Assembly: GCF_003171515.1 (NCBI RefSeq)
Contig: NC_089399.1
Location: forward strand, 248,001 to 312,000
Length of the DNA stretch: 64,000 nucleotides
Reading direction: 5' to 3'
Source: Pyrenophora tritici-repentis
Lineage: Eukaryota > Ascomycota > Dothideomycetes > Pleosporales > Pleosporaceae
Part shown: piece by piece, positions 11,075 through 23,306 of the stretch
Layout of the letters: the number at the start of each line of letters is the position of its first letter
How positions within the stretch are numbered: the stretch's first letter is position 1
Translations under genes and position numbers: made by a program
The notes under the pieces: model-generated
Databases searched by the model: none
Seen by the model: the letters and a program-made list of their open reading frames with translations, nothing else
Told to the model about the DNA's origin: nothing

Positions 11075-13220
11075 GTTTGCGCTGCTGTACTGTGTTTGGG
11101 TAAAAGCTGCGTGCTGGTAGGGTATGCGAAGGACTGATGTCACTCAGTAGCGGAGAAAAGAGATGCTAGTTGTAGCGATCGTGTCGGCCGCGCGGTTTCG
11201 TGGACAAAATCACCGGCACGGATGCGTGGTTGCAAATACGCAAAAGAAGCTAAAACGGCAAACGACTGGAGATGAAATGTGTGTGACAGTCCAAGCGGGC
11301 AAACCTGAGCATTTGTACACTTTCTCACTCAAACGCAAAGCTGAAATGCGCAAGGCTAGGTGCCCAGGCTGGAGGGGGCTGAGCGGCCACACAGCTGAGG
11401 AGCATGAGGGACCGTGCGAGCGGGATCTAGGTGGCTTATCCTGGTAGTCGGGCTTACTTGGCCTTCACCAGCCTCAATGTGCTTGCGACGGTTGTGGCAT
11501 GCGGTGGTGGGCTTAGAGTGCTGACCCCAGATGATGACACTGCATCTATGCTGTGAAGGAAGTAGTGCACAAGTATAGTCTTTGCTCCACGACACTAAGT
11601 GCCAGTCAACGTACGTGTTACCAAGGCTGGTGCTTTGCAAGTACGACGACGACGAGCAAGCTTATGCGACGTGATTAATCCTGCTTTTGCATCGTCAAAG
11701 AATTGTAATGGACTAAGGCTGGACCTCAGGCTGATACTCCTCATCTTTAGGGCCCATGATGCGCACTGAGCAGCTTGGTTCCGTGTAAAGAAGACGTTTC
11801 ATCCCTCAGTTCAAAAGCACCGGTAATTCCCCCCAGCAGCTTTAACATGCACTTTCTGACCCTTGCCTCGTCGCAATGCCATGGCATACGTATATTGTAC
11901 ATGTACGTACCGGTACCAAGCTTTCTAAAAGATACCCACTTCCGATGGCACCTCAACATGGCACTAGGAAAATGAAGAGGAAAAACCTCGGAGGCAAAAA
12001 GTCGCAGAGCCTCAAAGTTCCTCGTCACCCTCGGCCGCTGACGAAACACCAAGTCTTGCTTGGCGGGGTCTAACAGTCATAGGTGGTTATTTATAGGCCA
12101 CATCTCCCCTGCGAAGCACATCTTAACCCGATTGAGGAATGATTAGCGACACGAACGGCCCGCATGTCACAGTGCTGAGTGCTGATCTTACATGATGAGT
12201 ACTATCGTTCACTCTCCCACCATCACGAGCGGCATCCCAGACGCAGTCAACCATGTTTGAACAGAGAGCGACGACGTTGCTTTATCTACTCCGTCATCGA
12301 CAACATGCCTTGACCATAGTGGGGAGGTAGGACGTTTGAGAAATGGACGGGTAGACCCTGGAGATCACATCCCGTGTCTCTGCTGTAATCACCTTGTGCG
12401 CTTAACGCGCGTCCCCGCAAATCTTTCGCCCACCGACTTTGATCATCATTGTCACCCATGTCTCACGAGATTGCGCCAGTAGTTCAACGTGGTTTGCAGA
12501 AACATTGCCAATCATGGCTTTGATTTTCCTGATTGCGTCTTCTCGACTGATCTTGCAGCCTGCCCTGCATCTTGGGCGCTGCCGTCACCCAAAGAGACGC
12601 GCGTCGACCCCTCTTACACCTCAGCTCCCTTCCAGCCGCGGCTCCCACACCACAATTGTACAACACATCCAACTCTTGGAGGTGCCAATATTGCAGTGAA
12701 TGCCTAGAAACATGAAAACCCGTGCCTTGTGCGTACAAATGACCAAAATGCTCGTAACATACGAAAAAGACGTGAGATATCGCAAATCGTGAACAGAAAT
12801 TGCAAAATGGTGTATAAACAGTGCCGCCAAAACCCTGCGTGCACACAAAAGAAGCTGAAGTAAACTATGCAGTTTTGCAAAGAAAATCAGTCGCCCGTGG
12901 GGCGGTAAACAATAGGAAATGCCTCTGTGGAGGTAGGTGCAGACATTAGAGGTTACCGGAAAAGTCTCTTGGATGTTGCTCCAGAACGCCGGCGCAAATA
13001 AGTCGAAGTGGCGATGAATCCCAGTTCTATGTTTTACAGGCGGGACTGTCGTCCGCGTAATGAGTGTCGCGGGGATATGAAAAGGGTATCTTGGTTTCTA
13101 TCGGGGTCTACATGCTCGAGCGATGCACTATCGTGTCGGTCGGCGTACGTTGTAGGCATGAAGCGATGGAAAGGTGCCGGGAGATGGTGAAGTGAAGGTA
13201 GAGCGGGGCCACGAGGGCTT
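11075..13220. other. intergenic interval upstream of the SUR7-family gene
   Basis: 2.1 kb between the start of the SUR7-family gene and the stop of PNG1, both minus strand. Short frames are present on both strands but none resembles a protein I know or extends through plausible splice sites. It is presumably promoter and 5' leader of the SUR7-family gene plus the PNG1 3' UTR. Confidence 0.55.
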
Positions 13221-14599
13221 TCAACGCTGGTGTTGGTTTCGGGGGTCTTGCTGGTTCTGTTGCTGTCCACCTTCGTTGCGCGCTCGTATCCATTGGGCGT
13301 TGCCGCTCATTCGCCCTTCCAATGCCTTTTGGGCATCTGGGTCCAGGCGGCGGGTGACTTGGCCGTTGATGATGTCCTCTGGGGACAACTTGCTGACGGC
13401 ATTTACAATGGAGGAAATGACATTGGCGCGGAGCTCCTTGGCTTCGCGGATGTCCTCGCCCTCGAGGCGGAACTTGTCCTGCTTGGACATGTTGCTTCGT
13501 CGTGTTGCTCGGATCTCATCCATGATGTGGAGAAGGACAGCCTCTGGCGCGCGGTTACGCTCGGCAGCATGCTTAGCGTCACGGACGTAGCGGCGAGTGA
13601 CGTCCATGGCACCATCAGCTGAAAAGGCGATGCAGTACGAGAGCTTCTTGCCCCAGCCTGAAAACGTGTTAGTAGCTGCAGAAGCGAGGGCTTGAAAAGA
13701 AACATACCTTCAGTGTATAACCGGGGCTTGTCCCAGGCCTCTTCACAGGCATCTACGTGGATCCATCGCTTGCGGTGCACAGAGTAAACCTCGGTCCAGA
13801 CGTGGTCCTCTGCGTTCCATACCCAACGAACTCTCGAACCCACGGCGCGGCAAAGCATGCTGAAGCAATTGGCCCACTCGCCGCATCGACCTTTTCGTGT
13901 CTGGAGCAGGACAAAAGCGTCGTTGTATCGTGGGAAGCGCTCGTAGTTTTTGCAGCCTTCGTGTGAGCAACGGTAGGCCTCGACCTGGTTGGCGCCACGT
14001 GCTTGCTCGTCAGGGAGTGGTGGAGTGATGCCAACGGCCACTGTTGGTGAGTAGCATCGCGAGCAGGGCGGGTTGTTGACCCATGAGAAAAACGATCGCT
14101 TGAACCATCGGAGAAGTGCGCGAACAACGCAGTCCTGGTAGCCCCAGGCAGCCTTCTTTCCAGCCGCCATGCTCTCGGCCTCGGCCTGCAGAATTTGGCT
14201 CTCTTCCTCGGCCTCGTCGTAGATCTTCTCGAGTGGAATGACGCGTAGCGCCTCATCGAGCAGTCCTGGGTTCTCCCATCGGAGGGGCATGTTGGAGAGT
14301 GAGTGCAGCATGTTCTTGAATCGCAGTGATCGTGCATCGCGCGGCGCCTCAGGTACGAGTGGAATGTTCTTGAGCGATGCGTACGTGGGCGGGGCGGCGG
14401 CGTGCGACGAGGGCGGCTGGGGAGATACAAAGTCTCGCGGAGCTGGTGATGATGATCGTGATTGTGAAGTCCGCGATGTGAGGTCGTTCATTCGCTTTGT
14501 GCTGAGGACGTGGCGAAACTGCTCCGTCATCTCGGCGGCTAATCTGTCAGTGTCCATTTTCTGGTGTGCGGAGCGCTGAGCGCTGTTGTTGTGATCCAT
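13221..14599 (-). CDS. PNG1: peptide:N-glycanase PNG1 (transglutaminase-like fold)
   Basis: Two exons (14599-13708, 13657-13221) with a 50-base intron give 442 residues. The enzyme removes N-glycans from misfolded glycoproteins in the cytosol, upstream of proteasomal destruction. Zinc-binding cysteine pairs are visible at about 179/182 (CSRC) and 211/216 (CSHEGC). The catalytic triad of the transglutaminase-like core is present: Cys 239 in GRCGEW, His 266 in EDHVWTEVY and Asp 283 in [10 protein letters not shown]. The N-terminal 80 residues are Ser/Pro-rich and the last 25 are Gln/Asn/Arg-rich, both probably disordered. Length matches fungal PNG1 proteins. Some filamentous fungi carry PNG1 copies with changed catalytic residues; this copy looks intact. 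The start is the ATG at 14599; a second in-frame ATG lies 14 codons downstream. Confidence 0.92.
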
Positions 14600-17453
14600 G
14601 ACGGGCAGGTGCGAGCTGCTAGTCGCAGTGTGGGTGTGCGCGGTGGTCGTGTGTTTAGGCAGTGGTGGAGGTTATGGTGTCGGGGAGTGTTCGGTGTATA
14701 GCGTGCAAGACAGGCTCAAGGCTGCGGATTGGCAGTGCACAGCCCGATGATGCAGCGGCGCAGCAACGAAACAGCCACCTCGCAGGTATTCTGGGAAACA
14801 CAGCTGTTGTCGAAGGTCGCGGAGGGGAGCTGCTGCTGCAGGCGTGTATCCGGCGCTGGAAGACACAAAAAGCTCGTTCGTCGATGTTTTCCTGGAGTCG
14901 TGCGTGTGGACGGGTGCGAACGAGGGTAATTGATTGAGGGATGGGGCAAGAGGGCGACGACGAGCGCTAGCCGCCTTGGGCTGTGTTGACGCGGCCCTGT
15001 CGCGGCTTCCTCACGTCTAGAACCCACAACACCGACCAGCCGTGACCGTGACCTGCAACCACGTAACGACGGTCAGATCGGCGTAGCCCTGACCCGCCAG
15101 CTGCGACATGGACGAGCGTGAGCGCTTGCACTCCCGACGACCTTGTGGATTGCGGATGCGCATTGCGAAAGCTCTACATGATAACAGCCTGAACTGCACT
15201 CCTTCCGTCTTGTCACCCTTCACCCACAACCGTCCGACGCTGCCAACGCAGGGGCAGGCGCCCGTTCGCTAAGCGTGGCAGTGGCAGTGGCAGTGGCAGG
15301 TACGCACTGCAGCTTGCGCAATCTTTGGTGAACCACTTTCACCCTCTCGACTCGCTGGTCTTGGCCTTCGGCGTGCGCAATCAGGTCCGAACTTTACATC
15401 ACCAATGGTTTCGTGGCCGACGCCCAGACTTGCACCACCCGTCTCGCAACTATACAAGCTTTGCTACCCCATTGACGACGCCTTTACAAAGTCAGAATTG
15501 AGAAATCTGTCTCTTTGCATGCTAATGCACTTTGTTTTTCGGGGCCACACGTCGCCATGACGAGCTCTTTCCCCATATTACCTTAGCACCCTCAATATCT
15601 ACGCCTTCTCACCGACCGGCCTGGCTTGGCGCACCGCTCCTTTGCTAGTTGCTAGTCAAACGGTTACAATATTCGTCTGTTGACTTCTCATCTCCCTTGG
15701 CCCTCAGTTTTGTATTTAGCGTCACGTCTGCGGCACGCCTAAGTGGTGGGCATGTTGATCGTTCGCTAGCCACGCGTCCGTCCAAGCCCACTGAATCCCC
15801 ACTAATCCTACTGTACACTGACCACCGCCTTCCGACATCAATCTCTTCAAGACCGACCCAACATGGCCAAATCTAAATGGCCTTTTGCCCTTCGATCGCA
15901 TTCTCTTCCTGTTTTCTTTTTCGCCATCTGAATCCACCTTCCCTTTGCTGTGGGCTGTCCGTCTCCACCACGCCTCCAGCCCAATGCCGCATGCGTGCAT
16001 GCGCGGCCCGGTGTCTCTCGGTCGTGCATCTCTCCGATCAGCTGCAAGTCATAATCCGATTACGACGTGTGTGCGACAAAATTGTTGCCTACCTCGTCGT
16101 TGGGTTCCGTACTTGGCGCACATGCGATCTTCTAGAACAAGCACCACCAATGCTTTGCAAGGCTGGAAACATGAGCAACGCGCACCACATGTTCCAATGT
16201 TGCACTCGATGGCATGCTGTCGCACCATCGTGTGTACGCTTACCGCCCACCTCGTGACATGATACCGCTTGAAATCAAAAAGCTTCTTCGAACCTACACC
16301 GCAACCGGGCCTGGGCTTGATCTGGAACAATATAGACAGCTGATAACGGTTGATGCACAACTAATTAATCGGCCAATTATCCAAACCCGGTATATCCCGT
16401 TCCACTGCACGAATACCCGCCCCTCTCGTCCACTACCTCCAACCTCGTGCGCCTCGTTGCACCATCATACGTACTTGCAAGAAGCTGCCAGCCAAACCAT
16501 CGGCAGTTGGCGATTGCCCGCAAGGATAACCAAAACTGTCAATCCGCATGATACTCATTTCCCACAGAAGCGTGAATCAGTTTCTAGGGTTACGAGTCCA
16601 CACACAGACACGCAGCACGACCGGGGAAGGGCTGACGTAGACCTAGTTCAGACACGGACCCCACGTAACATCGAGTACGTACTCCAACCATTCCTCTTCC
16701 GGCGCGTGTATCTGTACGTGGACACATCTGGGGAGGGATGCTCGTGTATCGGCGGGAGTATTAGGTCCGAACTTCTTCCTAGTCCTGGAGCGGCCCCGGG
16801 CGCAGCGGTTCAACAAGGTTACGTACACGTTACCAGTCAATGATCCCAGTAGGCACGTGTGTGTACCGTTGATTATCGACTTGGCTTCTTACCCTCGTAT
16901 ACGTATGTTGCTGAGCTTGATTGTTGTCATGACTGAAGAACCAAGGGCGAAGAGAACCGCTTTTTCCTCGAGCGGGGCGACCCGGTGAAGAGAGCCCAAG
17001 CCAGGATTGTCCGAGTGGAGTGTTGCTCTTGAAACAAGTCAATAAGCGACCAAAACGACTCCCTTGTCGCTAATCGCTGAGGACTATAGCCACAGGGGGT
17101 TTAGGTTGGGTGTTCAGTCCTGTTCATCCAAAGCATCGGGTAGGTATGCTCACCGGTTGTTGCACAACGAACTCCTGCATGTTACTCTTTTACTCGATGG
17201 TACATTTCCATGAGACACTTGCTCCAACAAGTATATTAAAAAACACACACAAGTCATACTCAATATTTCACCACACCCCGCTTGCTCCTGCCCCGTGTAC
17301 CTCTGATTGGAAACGCAAAAAGGAAACTTCGGTGAAAAGCAGTCATCAATTCGCGCCTGCCTGGGGTACACATACGAGGTGGGTGGTGTAAGCCACCGCC
17401 GCCACCAACCAAACTAAACTATCACATCTCACATTTCACATCACTTTTACAAT
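14600..17453. other. 2.85 kb intergenic interval
   Basis: This lies between the PNG1 start and the KHA1 stop (both minus strand). The long plus-strand frame at 16214-16843 has no recognisable domain and irregular composition. The stretch contains a small microsatellite (15276-15299) and pyrimidine-rich sections. I see no supportable gene. Confidence 0.5.
15276..15299. repeat. hexanucleotide microsatellite (TGGCAG)4
   Basis: Four perfect copies of TGGCAG in non-coding sequence upstream of PNG1. Confidence 0.9.
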
Positions 17454-20400
17454 TCACAACCCCGCCTTAACAACCAACACACTAGCCCCCAACTTGCTCT
17501 CCCACACTCGCTCCGCAAGCACACCCAACGTAGCTGCCGCACTGGTACTCGAACTATTCCGTATCTCATCGGCACCCCCACCGCCGCTACCGCCATGGTT
17601 CCCCTTGGCAACCTCTTCCCTCTCGAGCACCGCGTTCCTCGCTACATTCCTGCCCAGCACAATAAGATCACCAGCGTTCCTAGGCGCCTGACCGACTTCT
17701 ATACTAGCCCTTGCGATGACATCCTTGACAGGCGACGTGGACGTCACAGTCTCGAAGACAACACGGGGTGCAATGTCAATCGGTAAAGAGGCGCGGAGGG
17801 AGGCGAAGAAGGCTGCGTCTTGTTCGCGTGAGGAAGATGTGGAAGTAGATGTAGTAGTGATGTCGTGACCTTTTTCCCCCACCGCGGTGGTGGTGATTGT
17901 AGTTTTTTCATCCACGGATCCTTCGTTGCGGGGGACGTCGAAATGCACAATCGTCGCTGTGACGTGTGGGTTGCGGGCTAATTGCAACACCAGCCTCAAC
18001 GCAGTCCAGTCGTCGTTGCCGCCAAAGTAGGGCAGGAAGACGTGGTGGCTTGGGTCTGCAATGGGTGCTGTGACGGCTTTGTCGCGCGTACTTGATAGAC
18101 TGACGTTGCTGTAAGTGCGGGTGAGTTTGAGCCGTTGCCTGGTGTCTTTATTCTTGCTACCGCTGCTGCCGCCAAAGTTCTTGTTGATGAGGATGGCGAC
18201 GGGCGTGGAGGCTTGGGCGAGGGTTTGCTGGACAAAGGACGTGTAGGTTGAGGCTTCGAGTTTGTTGCGGGCCTTGTGGTTGGAGTCTTCGATGATGGTT
18301 TGTTCCGACATGCCGCCTGTTTCGCTCCAGGGGAGGACCAGGAGGTTCGAGTCAGACGCCCGTGTCGTCAGGGTCTCGGCGAAGGAGGCTTCGGGTACGA
18401 CCAGGACTTCGCCGCTGACGGCGAGGTTGTGCAGACGGCCGAAAGTACGGAAGGTGTTGACGACGGGGTCGTGGGCGGTGTAGGATTCTATCTCTGATAC
18501 TTGCATGACGGAGGAGCCACGGTCGGTGAGGTTGAGTAGACGGAGGCCATAGGCTTCTACGGGGCGTTGAGGTGGTGTTTGTTCGGCTACGGCTGTAGAC
18601 CCGGTTTCCTTGCTTTCGCTGATGGCTTTTGAGGGGTGTTGCTTTGCGGCGAGGAGGTCTGGGGTGCCGCTGAAGAGAGAAGTGAAGGCTAGCAGGTTGG
18701 GCATGCTGTCTAGACGGAGGTACACTGTCATGCGTTGGATCTTCTCGGCGGCCATCTTTTCGTACTGGATTACGTCGCCAGCGCCATCAGCGCCGTCGAG
18801 AGGCTTGCCGGTGTCCCAGTCGATTTCTCCACGACGCCATGCTTCGACCTTCTTCTGGTACCAGACAGGGTAGAAGAACATGGTCAGCGGTGAGGAGGCG
18901 AAGGTGGTGACAAGGGCCATGACGACGAAGATGGTGAAAGTCCTCGTACTCAAGATTCTGGCTTCTAGACCAATGTTCTGCAACTGTTAGTGCTGGAATT
19001 CGAGATTACGGGATAAATCGTGCACTTACCAGTACAATGAGTTCTACCAAACCCTTGCAACTCATCAGTGAGCCCACAGTGAAGCACTCCCGCCATAGCA
19101 TCTTACTGCCACGAGCCGCAAGAGCAGCACTAATGAACTTGGAGAAGAAAGCCACTACAACAACGCCGATGACATAGGCCCAGACGATACCAGAATCCAA
19201 AAGGCCAATGTTGGTGTTGAGTCCAGAAAGGGTAAAGTAGAGCGGTAGCAAGAGCGCACCGATCAAATCCTCAATCTTCTCAGCGACCTTGATAGCGAAA
19301 CCACCTTCGTGGGGGCAAATCAGGCCAGCCATGAAGGCTCCGAAAATGGGGTGAACACCGATGATACCGGTGAAGAACGCCGAACCCAAAGCGATGAGTA
19401 GGGTAAGACTGATGATGACTTGACTGGGACCGTCTTGAAGCGCACGTGACCGGCGTAGCACGTAGACGAACACTGGACGGACGCCATAGACCAGAAATAA
19501 CATGTAGCCTGCACATGTGAGAAGAACCCACAGCGCCGTTAGTCCAGATCCAGCATTGACGAGCGCAACGCAAAGCGCGAGAAGAATCCAGCCTGAACGT
19601 TGTCGTTAGCAACCTTTTCGAAAAAGGGGAATCTTTTTGCAATACATACCAACAACATCATTTCCAACACCGGCCGATAGCACAATAACACCAACCGGCG
19701 TCATAAGCAGCTTCAATTCCGTCAAGATACGGCAAAGCACCGGAAAAGCCTAGACACCAAGTCAGCAAACCCATCCTCAACCACAAAAACAACCCGAGCA
19801 TAACATACCGTAATAGCCATAGCCACACCAATAAACAGCATATAAACCGAAAAGTCAATCTGCACCATCCCGGGTTCATCTTTAAACTCGTTGTATAACC
19901 CGACCGCAATCGCAGCGCCCAATCCAAACGGCACCGCCATACTCGCAATACCCACATTAAGCGCAATCTTCCAATTGCTCAGCAAGAAGCGCAAATCGAC
20001 TTCCAAACCGATGATGAAGAGAAACAGAGTCAGACCTAGGTTGGCGACTAGGTTCAGATTGGTCATTGATGCTTGGGGGAAGATTGAGTCTTTGAAACCT
20101 GGGATCCGGCCCATGACTGAGGGGCCTAGGATGATGCCGCCGATGATCTCGGAGATGACGCGTGGTTGGCGGATTTTGGAGAGGGGGTAGTTTATCATGT
20201 GGCAGACGATTATTATGATGCCGGCCTAGGTGGGTGGGTGGTTAGCTGGTTGTTCTCTGGAGAGTTTGGGGGGATGCGGGTGTTGTGGGAAGGGGAGATG
20301 CGGTATAGATTCTCCCCATGGGTTTGTGGATAATGATATCTTGAAGAATTGGTGGGTTGCTAGATGGAGACTTACCTGTATAATGAATAAGGTGAGGGGG

Positions 20401-20513
20401 TTCTTAGCATCAAAGTGCACTGGATTCATGCCTTCCAGTACACCAGCTTGCGGCGCGACCTTGGGCGGAGCCGTAGGCGACGGACTCGCCATGGCCATAG
20501 TCTGCGAAGCCAT
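17454..20513 (-). CDS. KHA1: K+/H+ antiporter KHA1 (CPA2 family)
   Basis: Five exons on the minus strand (20513-20376, 20225-19809, 19749-19650, 19592-19030, 18977-17454) encode 913 residues. The first 430 residues form the Na+/H+-exchanger fold with about 12 hydrophobic segments. They include a segment reading [36 protein letters not shown], the GVGNDVV acidic pair in a helix, and [18 protein letters not shown]. These are signatures of CPA2 antiporters. The cytosolic tail of about 480 residues contains universal-stress-like segments ([44 protein letters not shown]) and Thr/Ser-rich linkers. The family exchanges K+ for H+ in endomembranes, with a role in pH and cation homeostasis. The intron in the GNDVV helix and the one after ELIVL are short and canonical. 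The start at 20513 gives a 30-residue polar leader; a nearby in-frame ATG (MAMAS) is possible. Confidence 0.9.
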
Positions 20514-21861
20514 GACCTCCCTCCAATATCGAAGAAGTTATGTAGCAGTCGTAGTCGTAGTCGCGTTCACCACCGAGCTTCAACGTTCACGTTCAACGAA
20601 AACTGAGAAGAACAAAGAAACACAGAGTAAGTAGGTAGACAAACAAAATAAACGTCCTTCACGCGAACCCCATACTTTTTAATCCCCGAACTACGAAGCT
20701 TAGAAGGGCCGAGACCAGTCAAGACTCCCCCAGAAAAAAGGCGGGCGTCAGCCCAGAGATTAGGCTAGGCAGGCATCAAGCATGCCCTCTTGGTTCGATG
20801 CAGTTCCAACGTTTTTGCTGCTTGCTTACCTGCCCCTACCTACGTACCTACTCCGCGGCCAGCCACCACTGCACCCGACGGAAGCTAAGACAAGTCCCAA
20901 GGACGCGCCTCCGAAGAGAACCGCGGTGTGACCGGGGTTTGTGGCTGATAATCCATCACATGCTCGATGCTCGTGCTTCAAGTACGTGCAAGGGCCTACA
21001 GTAATACTTGGTGGCTTGTCTTGACTTGGTTGACCTACTCGACTGATTGCTCGCCCGCGGGGTGGGAGCTGAGAATCCCTAGTGAAGGAAAGTAGTGCGC
21101 GTGTGCATGTGTTTTGTGCCCCCCAAGATGGCGGCTTCCCCGTCCAATCGTGCACCCGCACACTAAGCACGTTTGCGCTCGCCAGCCGCATGGCGTGAGA
21201 GAAATACACCAAAGGCCTGGGTTGACATGTGTTGTTTGCCGTGCCAAGAGTGCCAATTCCGATGAGCTGGACGCAGGACGTGCTCAGATGATACGGGTAC
21301 TGGGGTTTATAATCGCGCATATCGAGCATCGCGGTGCGCAGGGTGGAGGGGATTCCAATTGTTGTTGCGCTTGAGACGGGTAGTACGTAGATGGGCGTGT
21401 GGGAGAGGTCTGCGGGTGCGAGAAACTTCTTTTTCACGACAACACTTGTCATTTGATGTGGTGCGATACTTGCATTGAATATTTTATTATCAATTACAAC
21501 AACACTACGTCGTTGCACGTACCCAAATCTCATGAGATGGGAAGGGGAGTACGGGATATGACGTTATCTTGCAACGTCGAACACGAGAGAAGTACCGAAC
21601 TGCATAGCACCGAAGATGTCCCTGAGCTTTGCCGCGGTATGCCACTTACAATCTCGATCAAAGAGATTATCTGAACGGAAGAAACCGATCCTCTAGGTTA
21701 CTGTTGTCCTCACATCCATAGCTTTCTTGATGGTCATGAGGAGTGACGGTGAGACCTAAGCTTGGTTCCGCCTCTGGGCGTCTTGGAATCGGGAGTGGCA
21801 TAATTGGCATTCGCAAAACGCCAATCAATGTACATCATATCGTCTATAGGGGTATCATAGC
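20514..21861. other. intergenic interval KHA1 promoter / IRC21 3' end
   Basis: 1.35 kb between two minus-strand genes. The only long frame (20826-21533, minus, 235 codons) has no domain I recognise and I do not call it. Promoter of KHA1 is expected on the left side. Confidence 0.5.
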
Positions 21862-22914
21862 CTAATCCATGTCCTCGAGACTGCCAGCACCGGCACCTTC
21901 AGTAGCTTGTGGTAACTGCTCTTCACTAACCATAATTCCTACCATACACTCCCCTAGCATATTCTCCCAATTCACCCACGGATGCACCTCCATAAACAGC
22001 TTGGTCCCATCCTTACCCGCGGCCCTCCGTAGCTCACCCTCTCCGCCTGGGTGGAAGGGTAGGTATGGTGATATATTGTATACCTTTCCCTGATAGCTTG
22101 ACCATGCGGGTTTGCCCTTGCGTCCGTTCTTTTCCTTCAACATGGTGGGTGTAACACGTATCATGGAGTCGACGCCGGACAGATTCTTGCCAGACTTTTG
22201 CAAATGTGCCCAGTCAAGTGGAGAGTGACCTGGGGACAAAAGTACCTTTCCTCCTCGCGCTTTTTGTGTCGGGCCCGCACTGGGTGGTAATCCTAGACTG
22301 CCGTTTGAGGTGGGTGGGCCGCGATTCGGCAGCGGACCACGGTTGGGAAGAGGCCCAGTTGTGGGTACGCGCATCGACGGAGAGGGCGAGGTGGGAAGGG
22401 CGCGCAGGTTTGAAGCTGCGACTCGCGGTGGCGGCATGAGCGAAGTCGTGGGTTTGGGTGGAGGCGCCATGAGGGTTGGCTTGTTAGGCTGCGGTGGCGG
22501 CGCCATTACTGACATTGATGGCGCTTTAGAAGCCCGTTGCGCCGAGTTCATGGCGGGAAAGGAGGGCGGTGGTAGGTCATCTTCTTCCTCTTCATCTGAA
22601 CTTTGGTGCTCGTTGAGCGTAAAGGTCGGTACTGCAGGAACGTCGCCTTCGGGTACCGGCGTCGCCTTTGGTGTCGACTCTCGTGACAGACTCATCGAGC
22701 TCCTGCTGTCTTCATGTTTTGTGGGAGACTGCAACTCTATGCTCTGCTCCTCAGTGGGAGCGCTGTCTTGTTTCTGGCCATGCTGCGACTTCTCTGCGAC
22801 AGCCCGCGAAGGTGCCTGCGTAATACGCGTAATGAAGGCAAGCCATGTGGACGGCGGACGTTGATAGACCAAAAAGGAAAGCGAAAGGGCAAAAATAGAA
22901 AGAGCGACAAACAT
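21862..22914 (-). CDS. IRC21: membrane-anchored cytochrome b5-domain protein, IRC21-like
   Basis: A single exon encodes 350 residues. An N-terminal hydrophobic segment (residues 2-17) acts as signal anchor or membrane helix. A long Pro/Ser-rich disordered region follows (about 30-230), including an acidic run (SSDEEEEDD) and repeated PPP and PLPNRGP blocks. The C-terminal 100 residues are a cytochrome b5 heme-binding domain: WSSYQGKVYNISPYLPFHPGG supplies the first heme His, and LFMEVHPWVNWENML the second. This arrangement matches fungal homologues of yeast Irc21 and the b5 domain of Ncb5or. The protein is likely an electron carrier facing the cytosol. No reductase domain is present. It starts 392 bases from the divergent NPT1 gene, with which it shares a promoter region. 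The family is clear; the exact physiological partner is not. Confidence 0.82.
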   Translation of the reverse strand: MFVALSIFALSLSFLVYQRPPSTWLAFITRITQAPSRAVAEKSQHGQKQDSAPTEEQSIELQSPTKHEDSRSSMSLSRESTPKATPVPEGDVPAVPTFTLNEHQSSDEEEEDDLPPPSFPAMNSAQRASKAPSMSVMAPPPQPNKPTLMAPPPKPTTSLMPPPRVAASNLRALPTSPSPSMRVPTTGPLPNRGPLPNRGPPTSNGSLGLPPSAGPTQKARGGKVLLSPGHSPLDWAHLQKSGKNLSGVDSMIRVTPTMLKEKNGRKGKPAWSSYQGKVYNISPYLPFHPGGEGELRRAAGKDGTKLFMEVHPWVNWENMLGECMVGIMVSEEQLPQATEGAGAGSLEDMD

Positions 22915-23306
22915 AGCTTGAAGACAAAGAAACCGGAATGATTGAACCCTTCAGGGTTGCGAAGAGCGGAACCACCAAAGCACACGCCTCATGCACATGC
23001 TAGGGCCCGTAGGGCTGAAGGGGATCGCGCTAACCTATGATGACTCCACGCGCTGCATGCCGTCATCTTCAGGGCACCCGTAACATCTCACGTGTGGGTG
23101 TGTACAATTGCTTTATTCGAGCTGACTCGATGTTTTGAAGACTCTATATAAGAGGCTTTTCTTGCGCATACACGGTTACAGGTCCCACAATTGTTTGCCG
23201 CTCTATATAGACTCGCGCCTGCCCCACCACCCCTCCAACACCGCAATCAGATACCGCGACCGCGATTATACTTTACCAAAGCATAGTACCCAAGGCGGAC
23301 AACATC
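22915..23306. promoter_or_regulatory. shared divergent promoter IRC21 / NPT1
   Basis: 392 bases between two divergent start codons. A TATATAA-like element (about 23144-23150) is about 160 bases upstream of the NPT1 ATG. I see no other strong motif. Confidence 0.45.

Noticed and set aside
16214..16843. 209-codon plus-strand frame
   Set aside because: No domain, His/Thr/Arg/Pro-rich without pattern, in a long intergenic region.
20826..21533. 235-codon minus-strand frame upstream of KHA1
   Set aside because: No recognisable domain, mixed composition, and no splice extension; it looks like a chance frame in promoter sequence.
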